Positions 35,170 through 44,460 are shown, counted from the stretch's first letter. The stretch: DNA of 64,000 bases from Streptomyces sp. NBC_00154 (GCF_026342835.1 NZ_JAPEMI010000001.1:2610501-2674500), one strand, 5' to 3'. Notes: generated by a model from the letters alone, not told the origin. Numbers and translations: made by a program.

Positions 35170-36012
35170 ATGCCGGGCCCCAAGAAACTCGACCCGTCCT
35201 CCTCGCCCCGCGCCCTCCTCGGCGCCGAACTCCGCCACCGGAGGGACAGCGCCGGCCTCTCACAGGAAGAACTCGGACTCCCGCTCTTCGTCAGCGGCTC
35301 GTTCATCGGCCAACTGGAGTCCGGTACGCGCCGGATGCAGTTGGACCAGGCCCAGAAGTTCGACGAGATCCTGACGACGGACGGGTTCTTCGTACGGAAC
35401 TGCGTCGCCCTGAAGAAGTCGAAGTACCCGGACCACTTCGCGGAGGCGGCGGAGGCGGAGGCCGTCGCGAGGACCATCAAGGAGTACGCGCCGCAGCTGA
35501 TCCCCGGGCTGTTGCAGACGGAGGCGTACGCACGGGCGGTGTTCCGCGCATACCAGCCGACAGCTCCGGAGAACGTGATCGACGATCTGGTCGCGGCGAG
35601 GCTGGAGCGGGCGCACCTGCTGTCCGATCCAACAACCCCCTTGGTTTGGTCGGTTCTGGACGAGGCGGCGTTACGTCGGGAGGCCGGCGGACCGGCAGTG
35701 ATGGCAGAGGCGCTCAACCACATCCTGAAGCTGACACGCGATCACCGGATCATCGTGCAGGTACTGCCGTTCAACGCCGGCGCACACATGGCCATGGAAG
35801 GACCGCTCAAGCTGATGTCCTTCGATGACGCGCCCCCGCTCGCCTACCTTCAGGGCCTGGGCACAGGGAAGTTGCACGACGATCCCGCAACCGTCAGGCA
35901 CTACGAACTGACCTACGATCTGGTGGCGGCCAGCGCATTGTCACCGGAAGCGTCCCTGGCCCTGATCGAGTCGGTGGCGGAGGATCACGCCCATGAAGCT
36001 CAGCAGTTCTGA
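35170..36012 (+). CDS. XRE-family regulator with DUF5753, TTA-containing
   Basis: A 280-residue regulator. The helix-turn-helix is at residues ~17-75 (LRHRRDSAGLSQEELGLPLF, FIGQLESGTRRMQ). A DUF5753 domain follows (YAPQLIPGLLQTEAYARAVF, HRIIVQVLPF). Such genes pair with DUF397 partners in Streptomyces and resemble the BldB/AbaA and WhiJ systems. ATG 35170 is chosen because GGGAG stands 6 bases upstream. Codon 168 is TTA (35671-35673), so translation should depend on the bldA tRNA. Its 3' end overlaps the DUF397 gene by 20 bases. Confidence 0.88.
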   Translation: MPGPKKLDPSSSPRALLGAELRHRRDSAGLSQEELGLPLFVSGSFIGQLESGTRRMQLDQAQKFDEILTTDGFFVRNCVALKKSKYPDHFAEAAEAEAVARTIKEYAPQLIPGLLQTEAYARAVFRAYQPTAPENVIDDLVAARLERAHLLSDPTTPLVWSVLDEAALRREAGGPAVMAEALNHILKLTRDHRIIVQVLPFNAGAHMAMEGPLKLMSFDDAPPLAYLQGLGTGKLHDDPATVRHYELTYDLVAASALSPEASLALIESVAEDHAHEAQQF

Positions 36013-36202
36013 CTACGACCTGGCCGCAGCAACCTGGCGCAAGTCCTCGTACAGCGGCGGAAGCGGTGGCGACTGCCTGGAGGTCGCCGACGGCCACCCC
36101 GGCGTCGTCCCCGTCCGCGACTCAAAGGCCCCGGACGGCCCGGCGCTCGTCTTCCGTACGGCGGCGTGGTCGTCCTTCGTCACGGATCTCAAGCGCAACT
36201 GA
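35993..36202 (+). CDS. DUF397 protein
   Basis: A 69-residue DUF397 protein with the usual pattern WRKSSYSGGSGGDCLEVAD, VPVRDSK and WSSFVTDLK. DUF397 proteins are small partners of XRE/DUF5753 regulators; in characterised cases they act in developmental control or as antitoxin-like modulators. The ATG at 35993 lies within the end of the regulator gene, giving coupled translation. Confidence 0.9.
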   Translation: MKLSSSDYDLAAATWRKSSYSGGSGGDCLEVADGHPGVVPVRDSKAPDGPALVFRTAAWSSFVTDLKRN

Positions 36203-36417
36203 GGCCCGGAGCTCAAGCCCCGTACTCCGAGCGCTCTTTTCGAGGAAGGGGTGGAGGGCTTCAACCCACCCACCCTCCCCAGCAGGCAAGTTCACTTTTC
36301 GTGACCGGCTTGCCACGCACGGTGCGGACGCTCTAGCGTTCCGAATAACGAACGACCCCTGCCGGTGCGGGAACACCGAACAGGGGTCTGACCAACGAGA
36401 TCGAAACAGGCGATCAA

Positions 36418-37317
36418 ATGGCTGACAGCCAGCTTAGTGCTGCCCCGCGCGCACCGCACGTACCCCCGCACAGCCCGCACACACCGCCGCACCCGATGGC
36501 CAACCCGGGCTACGGCAAGCGGTCCGCGTCCGGCCAACGGCCCCGTACCGCAAACGACTTCGCGCGCCTTCCGCCGCGTGAGGCCGCCGTCGCCGCCTAT
36601 GTCGACCGGCTGCCGGACGGCGCCGACATCTCCGTGAAGACGCTGGCCAAGGTGTTGCCGTACGGGCAGTGCGCACTGCGGACCGCGCTGAACAACCTCC
36701 AGCGGGCCGGGCATCTGCGCCGGGGCAGCGAGCACGTCATCGGCTCGGGCAGCGCACGCTGGGTGACGCGTACGTTCTTCTCCCGCACGCCTCGCGACGA
36801 CGGCTGGTGGGCTGCGTTCACCAGGGGCGACGTACCGCCGGAAGAACGGCGGCCGGCCCGTTCCCGGGCATTCGTCCTGCTGGCCGCGCTCGGCCGTACC
36901 GCACCCGCGCTGAGCCTGTCGTCGACGGACTGCACGGCGCTGGAGCCGTACGTCACAGCGTGGTTCGACCGGGGCGCCACCGAGGTACAGCTGCTGCACG
37001 CACTGACCGACGGGTTGCCGGTCCCGGTGCATCACGCGGCGGCACTGGTCCGCAGCCGCCTGACCACCAAAATGCCACCCGAACGGGCCGCTCCGCCCAC
37101 CCCATCCGCCGCGCTGCGGGTCCTGGAGTGCGCGAAATGCGGCACACCGGGCCGGGCGCAGACGCTGCCCGGCGGCGAGTGCGGGCCATGCCGAGGTGAG
37201 CAGGCCTCCGTACCGCCGGACAGCCGCGGGATCCCGGCCGACGGGGTCCGCGACCGGATGGCCGAGGTGCGGGCCGCGATGGTCCCCCGCCCCAACAGGC
37301 AGGGCGTAATCACGTGA
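36418..37317 (+). CDS. DNA-binding-like protein with zinc ribbon
   Basis: A 299-residue protein. A Pro/His-rich N-terminus precedes a winged-helix-like region at residues ~48-110 (LPPREAAVAAYVDRLPDGAD, KTLAKVLPYGQCALRTALNN). A helical middle follows. Near residue 238 is CAKC and 13 residues later CGPC, a probable zinc ribbon. Streptomyces homologues are often labelled MarR-like or helix-turn-helix proteins; targets are unknown. ATG 36418 is preceded by a weak ribosome-binding site. Confidence 0.75.
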   Translation: MADSQLSAAPRAPHVPPHSPHTPPHPMANPGYGKRSASGQRPRTANDFARLPPREAAVAAYVDRLPDGADISVKTLAKVLPYGQCALRTALNNLQRAGHLRRGSEHVIGSGSARWVTRTFFSRTPRDDGWWAAFTRGDVPPEERRPARSRAFVLLAALGRTAPALSLSSTDCTALEPYVTAWFDRGATEVQLLHALTDGLPVPVHHAAALVRSRLTTKMPPERAAPPTPSAALRVLECAKCGTPGRAQTLPGGECGPCRGEQASVPPDSRGIPADGVRDRMAEVRAAMVPRPNRQGVIT

Positions 37318-37397
37318 CGCTGCGGCCGCGACTCCGGACTCCGGGCCCGCAGGCGTCGGTCTGCAGGTGGCTGCGCGCCGGGGCGGCCGTGTCACCG

Positions 37398-37433
37398 CAG
37401 CGGGCCCGACACCGCTCGGTGTCGGGCCCGCTG
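37398..37433. terminator. Bidirectional terminator
   Basis: CAGCGGGCCCGACACC pairs perfectly with GGTGTCGGGCCCGCTG around GCTC. It separates the convergent zinc-ribbon gene and LAXTG-protein gene. Confidence 0.85.
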
Positions 37434-37483
37434 GACGGTCAACGCGTGGGCCGGGGTGCCTGGTCGGCACCCCGCCTCATGTG

Positions 37484-38758
37484 TCAGGCGTGGGAGCCGG
37501 CCTTGCGACGGCGTACGACGAACACCGCGCCCGCGCCGATCGCCAGGGCCGCGCCGCTCGCGAGGGCGAGCTGCGACGTCGCGGAGGACGAGCCCGTGGC
37601 GGCGAGGGTGCCGCTCACGGGACTGGCCGACGCGCCGCTCTGCGGCTCGAGGTCCGAGGTGGCGGGTTCGGTCGTGCTCGGCTTGGCGTCGTCGACCTTG
37701 CCGGGCTTGCTGCCCGCGGCAGCGATCAGGAACTCGTAGCCCTCGAGGTCCGGGTTCCCGCCGCAGGTTCCGTTGTCGTTGAAGTAGTCACCGGCGACGA
37801 AGGTGACGCCGTTGCCCGCGGGGGCCGAGGCGTCGACCGTGAGGCGCATCTTGACGTCGGCGTGGGCGCCCGCCTTCAGCGGGCTGATGGCGTCCATGTA
37901 GTGCTCGTTGTCGACGGTCTTCCACGTCGAGGACGAGGCGGACGACCACTGCAGGTGCACCAGGTCGTCGATGTCCTTGAGCCCGCTCTTGTCGGTCGCG
38001 TGGACGTAGGCGAACGGAAGTACCTCGTCCATCGTCTTGTCGGTGCCGTTGGTCACCCGGAGATTGAAGTTGACCTTCGTGCCGGCGACGACTGTGGACG
38101 GCAGACCCGTGACGACCGTGGTGAGCTTGGCCTCGGGGACGCAGTCCTCGCCGCCCTCGCCCGCCTCCTCCTTCGCCTTGGCCAGCGCCTCGTCGGCGGC
38201 GGTCTTGTCAGCGAGCGCCGCCTCGGTGGCCTTCTGCGCCTGGTCCAGCGTGCGGGTTGCGGCGACCCGCTCGTCGTCACGCGCGTCCAGGGCTTCCACG
38301 ACCTTGGCATCGGCGGCGGTCTTGGCATCGGCGGCGGCTGCGGCGGCGGCTTCCGCCTCGGTGAGAGTCGTCGCCGCCGCGGTCTTCTCCTCCTCGGTCG
38401 CTGTCTCCGGGAGGGCGTCGACCGCCGCCTTGGCGTCGACGACCGCCTGGTCGGCGTCGGTCTTCGCGGTGGCGGCGTCGGCCGCCGCGGCCTCGGCGGC
38501 CTTGGCTGCCACGGCCAGGGGAGCGGTGTCGGACAGGACCGCTTCAAGAGCCGCGTAGGCGGCGCTCTGGGCCTCTACGGCGTCGTCGTACGCCTCCTGC
38601 GCTGCGGCGGCGGCCTTTTCCAGCTCCGCGATGGACGGCTTCTCCTGCGTCTGCGCTGCCGGCTTGTCGTCGGCGAACGCGGGGGTGACCGACAGCAGGA
38701 GGACAGGCGTGGTCACTGCGGCGGCAACAGCTGTGGCAAGAATCCGGCGAATCTTCAC
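37484..38758 (-). CDS. LAXTG-anchored surface protein with coiled coil
   Basis: A 424-residue secreted protein. Residues 1-31 are a signal peptide ending AFA. Residues ~45-200 are an Ala/Glu/Lys-rich helical rod with heptad character. A beta-type domain with cysteine pairs follows (VNFNLRVTNGTDKT, FNDNGTCGGNPD). The C-terminus has LAATG, a transmembrane helix and RRRKAGSHA, the sorting signal for a class E sortase, so it should be wall-linked. GTG 38758 follows GAAGGG and is preferred to the much longer frame. No sortase gene is in the window. Confidence 0.85.
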   Translation of the reverse strand: MKIRRILATAVAAAVTTPVLLLSVTPAFADDKPAAQTQEKPSIAELEKAAAAAQEAYDDAVEAQSAAYAALEAVLSDTAPLAVAAKAAEAAAADAATAKTDADQAVVDAKAAVDALPETATEEEKTAAATTLTEAEAAAAAAADAKTAADAKVVEALDARDDERVAATRTLDQAQKATEAALADKTAADEALAKAKEEAGEGGEDCVPEAKLTTVVTGLPSTVVAGTKVNFNLRVTNGTDKTMDEVLPFAYVHATDKSGLKDIDDLVHLQWSSASSSTWKTVDNEHYMDAISPLKAGAHADVKMRLTVDASAPAGNGVTFVAGDYFNDNGTCGGNPDLEGYEFLIAAAGSKPGKVDDAKPSTTEPATSDLEPQSGASASPVSGTLAATGSSSATSQLALASGAALAIGAGAVFVVRRRKAGSHA

Positions 38759-39218
38759 AAGAGCCCTTCGGAGTCCGAGAAAGAGAAGAAGGGGTCGCAG
38801 CGGAATGGGACACGCAATGCGACTTGAGGCGATCGTATGCCCGGGGCAACGATCGACCGTCACGAGTCTTTCACCCGTTCCGATCAACGCCACAACACCG
38901 GGAGAGACAGAAGAGACGAAAGGGCGTAGTTGCTTTCGCCGTCTGCACTTTCGCTGTGAGGAATGCCACATAGCCCTGGACGCGTCGTTCCACGCCTCTC
39001 CGGCCCGCCCCACCCGGCGAGCGCCTGCACCTTCGCGCAGGCGACCCCGCCGCCGCCACTGAGCTCACAACCTGGAGGGCCGGCAGGAGAGTTGGGGCGT
39101 TGGTGCGTCCATTTCATGGTGCGTCCATGAAAAGTTTCCTACCGGCCAGTAGACATGAGACCCGGCCTCACCGAGGGTTGGGCGCGTGCATGTCAACCTC
39201 GACACAGGAGGCACCCTC
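38759..39218. other. Divergent intergenic region
   Basis: About 460 bases between the LAXTG-protein and phosphatase genes. No gene is credible. It holds an inverted repeat CGATCGT/ACGATCG (38830-38855) on the LAXTG side and TTTCATGG/CCATGAAA (39112-39132) on the phosphatase side, the latter overlapping a direct repeat GGTGCGTCCAT. Confidence 0.5.
39102..39132. promoter_or_regulatory. Overlapping direct and inverted repeats before the phosphatase gene
   Basis: GGTGCGTCCAT occurs twice (39102-39112 and 39118-39128). The spacer and second copy create a perfect 8-bp inverted repeat, TTTCATGG and CCATGAAA, around TGCGT. It lies ~87 bases before the start of the secreted phosphatase and may be an operator. 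The protein that would bind it is unknown. Confidence 0.5.
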
Positions 39219-39887
39219 ATGAGCCGAAGCCGTACCCGGTCCGCCCGTACGGCGGGCGTCGCCGCCGCGGCCGCCGTTCTCGCCCTCGTCGCGCCCGCCA
39301 CAGCCGCCCAGGCCGCCCCCGTGTCGTCGCCCACCGCCGGGGCCACCACCGCGTCCTGGGCCCCCGGCGGCAATGCCGCCGTCCTGGGCATCGACTACGA
39401 CACCTGGCAGCGTGATGTCGCCGCGGTCATCGACGTGGCCCGCCCCTACGTCCAACAGCGCATCGCGCAGACCCCCGCGGGCCAGAAACCGGCGATCGTC
39501 CTCGACATCGACAACTCGTCGCTGGAGACGGACTTCCACTACTTCTGGACGTTCCCGACCCCCGCGATCGCCAAGGTCCGCGATCTGGTCCGGTACGCCG
39601 ACTCCCAAGGCGTCGCCATCTTCTTCGTCACCGCCCGCCCGGGCATCATCGCCTCGCTGACGCAGCACAACCTCACCGCGGTCGGCTACCCGGTGACCGG
39701 TCTCTACGTCCGCGACCTGCCCGACCTCTTCGACGAAGTCAGCACGTACAAGACCGCCAAGCGCGCCGAGATCGAGGCCCGGGGCTACACGATCATCGCC
39801 AACATCGGCAACAACGACAGCGACCTGGTCGGCGGCCACGCGGAGCGGACGTTCAAGCTCCCGGACTACGACGGCAAGCTCTCCTGA
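39219..39887 (+). CDS. Secreted HAD-family acid phosphatase
   Basis: A 222-residue exported protein. A signal peptide covers residues 1-~33 (ending AQAAP). The HAD core has IVLDIDNSSLETDFHYF (nucleophile D96), FFVTARPG and NIGNNDSDLVGG, the pattern of the class B/plant-type acid phosphatase family. It should dephosphorylate organic phosphates outside the cell. ATG 39219 follows CAGGAGG; GTG 39186 would extend past this site and is rejected. It ends at a terminator shared with groEL2. Confidence 0.88.
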   Translation: MSRSRTRSARTAGVAAAAAVLALVAPATAAQAAPVSSPTAGATTASWAPGGNAAVLGIDYDTWQRDVAAVIDVARPYVQQRIAQTPAGQKPAIVLDIDNSSLETDFHYFWTFPTPAIAKVRDLVRYADSQGVAIFFVTARPGIIASLTQHNLTAVGYPVTGLYVRDLPDLFDEVSTYKTAKRAEIEARGYTIIANIGNNDSDLVGGHAERTFKLPDYDGKLS

Positions 39888-39919
39888 CCGCTGACCGGCC
39901 GTCACCGCCGCGGACATGG

Positions 39920-39959
39920 CATCGGCCCCCGGGACCAGTACAGGTCCCGGGGGCCGATG
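39920..39959. terminator. Bidirectional terminator between phosphatase and groEL2
   Basis: CATCGGCCCCCGGGACC pairs perfectly (17 bp) with GGTCCCGGGGGCCGATG around a 6-base loop. The two genes converge on it. Confidence 0.9.
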
Positions 39960-39986
39960 TGCGACCAAACTACTGATCCGTCAGGA

Positions 39987-41762
<1,776 letters not shown>

Positions 41763-41770
41763 CGCAATGA

Positions 41771-41797
41771 TTAGCACTCGACCCCCACGAGTGCAAG
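41771..41797. promoter_or_regulatory. CIRCE element 2 overlapping the groEL2 promoter
   Basis: TTAGCACTC, 9 bases, GAGTGCAAG, with a perfect left arm and two mismatches in the right arm. On the minus strand a promoter TTGCAC (41797-41792), 17 bases, TAATCA falls inside it, so HrcA binding would directly block transcription. Confidence 0.85.
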
Positions 41798-41883
41798 CGC
41801 CCCCGGCGGTCGTGGACAACGTGCGGACCGGGCGACGGCGCGCGGGATGCCGCGGGCATGCCACGCGGGGCGACGGTCGGCAT

Positions 41884-41931
41884 CACGCGTGAAGGGCCCG
41901 TCCCCCTGGGGGTACGGACCCTTCATGCGTG
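41884..41931. terminator. Terminator of the cold-shock gene
   Basis: CACGCGTGAAGGGCCCGT pairs with ACGGACCCTTCATGCGTG (two mismatches in 18) around a 12-base loop that can pair further. It follows the cold-shock stop codon on the minus strand. Confidence 0.85.
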
Positions 41932-41960
41932 AGTGGTGTCGTTGGCCGACCGCGCCGAGC

Positions 41961-42167
41961 TCAGCCGACGGCGAGCTTGACCATGTCCGCCTGCGGCCCC
42001 TTCTGGCCCTGCGAGATCTCGAATTCAACTCGCTGACCCTCTTCGAGGGTGCGGTACCCGTCCATCTGGATCGCGCTGTAGTGGACGAAAACATCCGCAC
42101 CACCGTCGACCGCGATGAAGCCGTACCCCTTCTCCGCGTTGAACCACTTGACGGTGCCCTGAGCCAT
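41961..42167 (-). CDS. Cold-shock protein, CspA family
   Basis: A 68-residue cold-shock protein, [20 protein letters not shown] with RNP1 in KGYGFI and RNP2 in VFVHYSAI. It binds single-stranded RNA and DNA. The ATG at 42167 follows AGGGGAG at good spacing; a longer frame to 42197 is not needed. It is much shorter than the cold-shock-domain protein at 5024-5416. A predicted ~107-base leader precedes it, as often seen for cold-shock mRNAs. It has its own promoter and terminator. Confidence 0.95.
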   Translation of the reverse strand: MAQGTVKWFNAEKGYGFIAVDGGADVFVHYSAIQMDGYRTLEEGQRVEFEISQGQKGPQADMVKLAVG

Positions 42168-42621
42168 GCCTAACTCCCCTATTACTGGCCCTTGCACAGG
42201 ACCGCACTTCGCGGGCCCGGGTCAGAACTCACCCTCCGACAGGAGAGGGTGCGTGCGCCGGAACGCGTCGACCGCGGCCGAATGTATCTGCCCAACTGCC
42301 CTCTGCAACAGGTCAATCAGACGAGAATTCTGGGCAGCACCGAACGCCCGAATATGCGGAATTTATGCGATTCCAGGGCAACTCGGGCCGGGCAAAGGCC
42401 ACTTATGGCGCAAGGAGTTCGAACACTTTGGCTGCATCTTGTCGCGGGCGGACGCATTCTCATATGCGGTCGGCACGGGCAGCGGAGGGGACTTCCCAAC
42501 TGTACCGCGCTTAACCATGCAGAATTGCCCCCTCCGCTTACCTCGCAGAGGGGGCAATTCCGGTGACGCTGTGAAGTCGGCCGCGGGGCCTACGGAGAGT
42601 CCGTGCCTGGGCGACGGAAGG
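42168..42621. other. Cold-shock gene leader and A+T-rich upstream region
   Basis: About 450 bases without a gene. On the minus strand a promoter TTGCAG (42303-42308), 16 bases, TACATT (42281-42286) predicts a leader of ~107 bases. The stretch 42350-42470 is noticeably richer in A+T than its surroundings. A terminator for the upstream sulfur-carrier operon is at 42522-42560. Confidence 0.55.
42522..42560. terminator. Terminator of the sulfur-carrier operon
   Basis: GAATTGCCCCCTC pairs perfectly with GAGGGGGCAATTC (13 bp) around a 13-base loop. It lies ~60 bases after the sulfur-carrier stop codon and isolates that operon from the cold-shock gene. Confidence 0.85.
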
Positions 42622-42900
42622 TCAGCAGCCGCCCGCGACGGCCGGGATGATCGAGATGCCGGCGCCGTCCGGGGTGGCCGCCTCCAGGCCGCCCTCGAAG
42701 CGCACGTCGTCGTCGTTGACGTACACGTTCACGAACCGGCGCAGCTTGCCCTGGTCGTCCAGGACACGCGCGGCGATGCCCGGGTGGTTCTGCTCCAGCG
42801 ACTCGATCACCTGGGAGAGGGTCGCGCCCTCGGCCGGGACCTCGGCCTGACCGCCCGTGTAGGTGCGCAGGATGGTGGGGATACGGACCTTGACGCTCAT
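42622..42900 (-). CDS. MoaD/ThiS-family sulfur carrier protein ending Gly-Gly-Cys
   Basis: A 92-residue ubiquitin-like sulfur carrier resembling CysO: MSVKVRIPTILRTYTGGQAE at the start, FVNVYVNDDDVRF in the middle. The C-terminus is SIIPAVAGGC. Functional carriers end in Gly-Gly, which is adenylated and thiocarboxylated; here one extra Cys would have to be removed, as JAMM-type peptidases do for some related carriers. It follows the threonine-synthase-like gene by 58 bases on the same transcript under the SAM riboswitch. I infer that it delivers sulfur to that enzyme. Confidence 0.9.
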   Translation of the reverse strand: MSVKVRIPTILRTYTGGQAEVPAEGATLSQVIESLEQNHPGIAARVLDDQGKLRRFVNVYVNDDDVRFEGGLEAATPDGAGISIIPAVAGGC

Positions 42901-42958
42901 GTGGGTGCCTTCCTTGCGTCTCGGGTGGACGTCACGGGTGGACGTCCCGGTGGTCGGG

Positions 42959-44260
42959 TCAGCTGCGGGCCAGGCCGGCGTCGCGGAACGCGTCGAGGCT
43001 GGGCCGGATGGTCGCCGTCGGACCGGTGGTCGGGGCCACCGCGTCCAGCGTCTTCAGACCGTCACCGGTGTTGAGGACGACGGTGGTGAGCGTCGGGTCC
43101 AGCAGGCCGGCCTCGATCAGCTTCTTCGTCACGCCGACCGTCACCCCGCCCGCCGTCTCCGCGAAGATGCCCTCGGTGCGCGCCAGCAACTTGATCGCGT
43201 CGACGACCTGCTCGTCGTCGACGTCCTCGACGGCGCCGCCGGTCCGGCGGGCGATGTCCAGGACGTACGGGCCGTCGGCCGGGTTGCCGATCGCCAGCGA
43301 CTTGGCGATCGTGTTCGGCTTCTGGGGGCGCACGACGTCGTGACCGGCCTTGAAGGCGGTGGAGACCGGGGAGCAGCCCTCGGCCTGGGCGCCGAAGATC
43401 TTGTACGGCTTGTCCTCGACGAGACCGAGCTTGATCAGCTCCTGCAGACCCTTGTCGATCTTCGTGAGCTGCGAGCCGGACGCGATCGGGATGACGAGCT
43501 GGTCGGGCAGCCGCCAGCCGAGCTGCTCGCAGATCTCGTACGCGAGCGTCTTGGAGCCCTCGCCGTAGTACGGGCGCAGGTTGACGTTGACGAAGCCCCA
43601 GCCCTCGCCGAGCGGGTCACCGATGAGCTCCGAGCAGAAGCGGTTGACGTCGTCGTAGTTGCCCTCGATGCCGACCAGTTCACCGCCGTACACCGCAGCC
43701 ATGACGACCTTGCCCTGCTCCAGGTCGTGCGGAATGAACACGCAGGACCGCAGGCCGGCCCGGGCGGCGGCCGCGCCCACGGCGCCGGCGAGGTTGCCGG
43801 TGGAGGAGCAGGAGAGAGTGGTGAAACCGAAGGCGCGGGCGGCCTCGACGGCGATCGCGACGACGCGGTCCTTGAAGGAGTGCGTCGGGTTGCCGGAGTC
43901 GTCCTTGACGTACAGGCCGCCGGTGACGCCCAGTTCGCGGGCGAGGTTGTCTGCCTTGACCAGCTTGGTGAAGCCGGGGTTGATGTTGGGCTTGTCCGCG
44001 ACATCGGCGGGGACCGGCAGCAGCGGCGCGTAACGCCAGATGTTGTTCGGCCCGGCCTCGATGCGCTTCTTCAGCTCGTCCGGGGAGCCGCTCGGCAGGT
44101 CGTACGCCACTTCGAGCGGCCCGAAACAGATCGCGCAGGCGAAAATGGGACCGAGCTCGAAACGCTCTCCGCACTCGCGGCAGGAAAGTGCCGCGGCGGG
44201 ACCGAGGTCGACAGCTTCGGCGGAAGAATTGGTGCTCACTGCAACGGTCTGCGTAGCCAT
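42959..44260 (-). CDS. thrC: Threonine synthase-family PLP enzyme under SAM control
   Basis: A 433-residue fold-type II PLP enzyme. An N-terminal zinc ribbon has C27, C30, C42 and C45 (CRECGERF, CAICF). The PLP lysine is K130 in HSFKDR, and CSSTGNLAGAVGAAAARAG and the C-terminal VVLNTGDGLKTLD are family motifs. By family it should convert O-phosphohomoserine to threonine. The SAM riboswitch upstream and the sulfur carrier downstream argue instead for homocysteine formation from O-phosphohomoserine and a thiocarboxylate. No hom or thrB is nearby. ATG 44260 has AAAGGG 10 bases upstream. Confidence 0.88.
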   Translation of the reverse strand: MATQTVAVSTNSSAEAVDLGPAAALSCRECGERFELGPIFACAICFGPLEVAYDLPSGSPDELKKRIEAGPNNIWRYAPLLPVPADVADKPNINPGFTKLVKADNLARELGVTGGLYVKDDSGNPTHSFKDRVVAIAVEAARAFGFTTLSCSSTGNLAGAVGAAAARAGLRSCVFIPHDLEQGKVVMAAVYGGELVGIEGNYDDVNRFCSELIGDPLGEGWGFVNVNLRPYYGEGSKTLAYEICEQLGWRLPDQLVIPIASGSQLTKIDKGLQELIKLGLVEDKPYKIFGAQAEGCSPVSTAFKAGHDVVRPQKPNTIAKSLAIGNPADGPYVLDIARRTGGAVEDVDDEQVVDAIKLLARTEGIFAETAGGVTVGVTKKLIEAGLLDPTLTTVVLNTGDGLKTLDAVAPTTGPTATIRPSLDAFRDAGLARS

Positions 44261-44279
44261 GATGGCGAGGCCCTTTCTC

Positions 44280-44402
44280 CTCATCTTCCTCGCGACGCAT
44301 TTCGCCACGAGACGGAATTGGCACCTTCCCCACCTGACCTCGCGGTCGGCAGGAGGGTTGCCGGGACTTCAACGGGCCGTTCCCTCAGTCCCTCTGGATG
44401 AG
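44280..44402 (-). ncRNA. SAM-I type riboswitch (S-box)
   Basis: Read on the minus strand, the ~123-base element begins CTCATCC and ends GATGAG, which pair as helix P1. Between them are the conserved blocks GAGGGA, ACGGCCC, GAAGTCCCGGCAACC and GGTGCCAATTCC in order. A final hairpin (CTCGTGGCG with CGTCGCGAG) fits helix P4. These define the SAM-binding core. The 3' strand of P1 runs into GAGGAG, 20-30 bases before the start codon, suggesting control of translation. A promoter lies directly upstream. Confidence 0.92.
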
Positions 44403-44432
44403 CGCTGTGGCACTGGATCATCGATCCAGGCG

Positions 44433-44460
44433 TTTATCGGCGGAGGACCCCGGCATGCAA
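44433..44460 (-). promoter_or_regulatory. Promoter of the SAM-riboswitch transcript
   Basis: On the minus strand, TTGCAT (44460-44455), 16 bases, GATAAA (44438-44433). It predicts a start near 44426, ~24 bases before helix P1. A small hairpin (CTGGATC with GATCCAG) follows the start. Confidence 0.6.
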
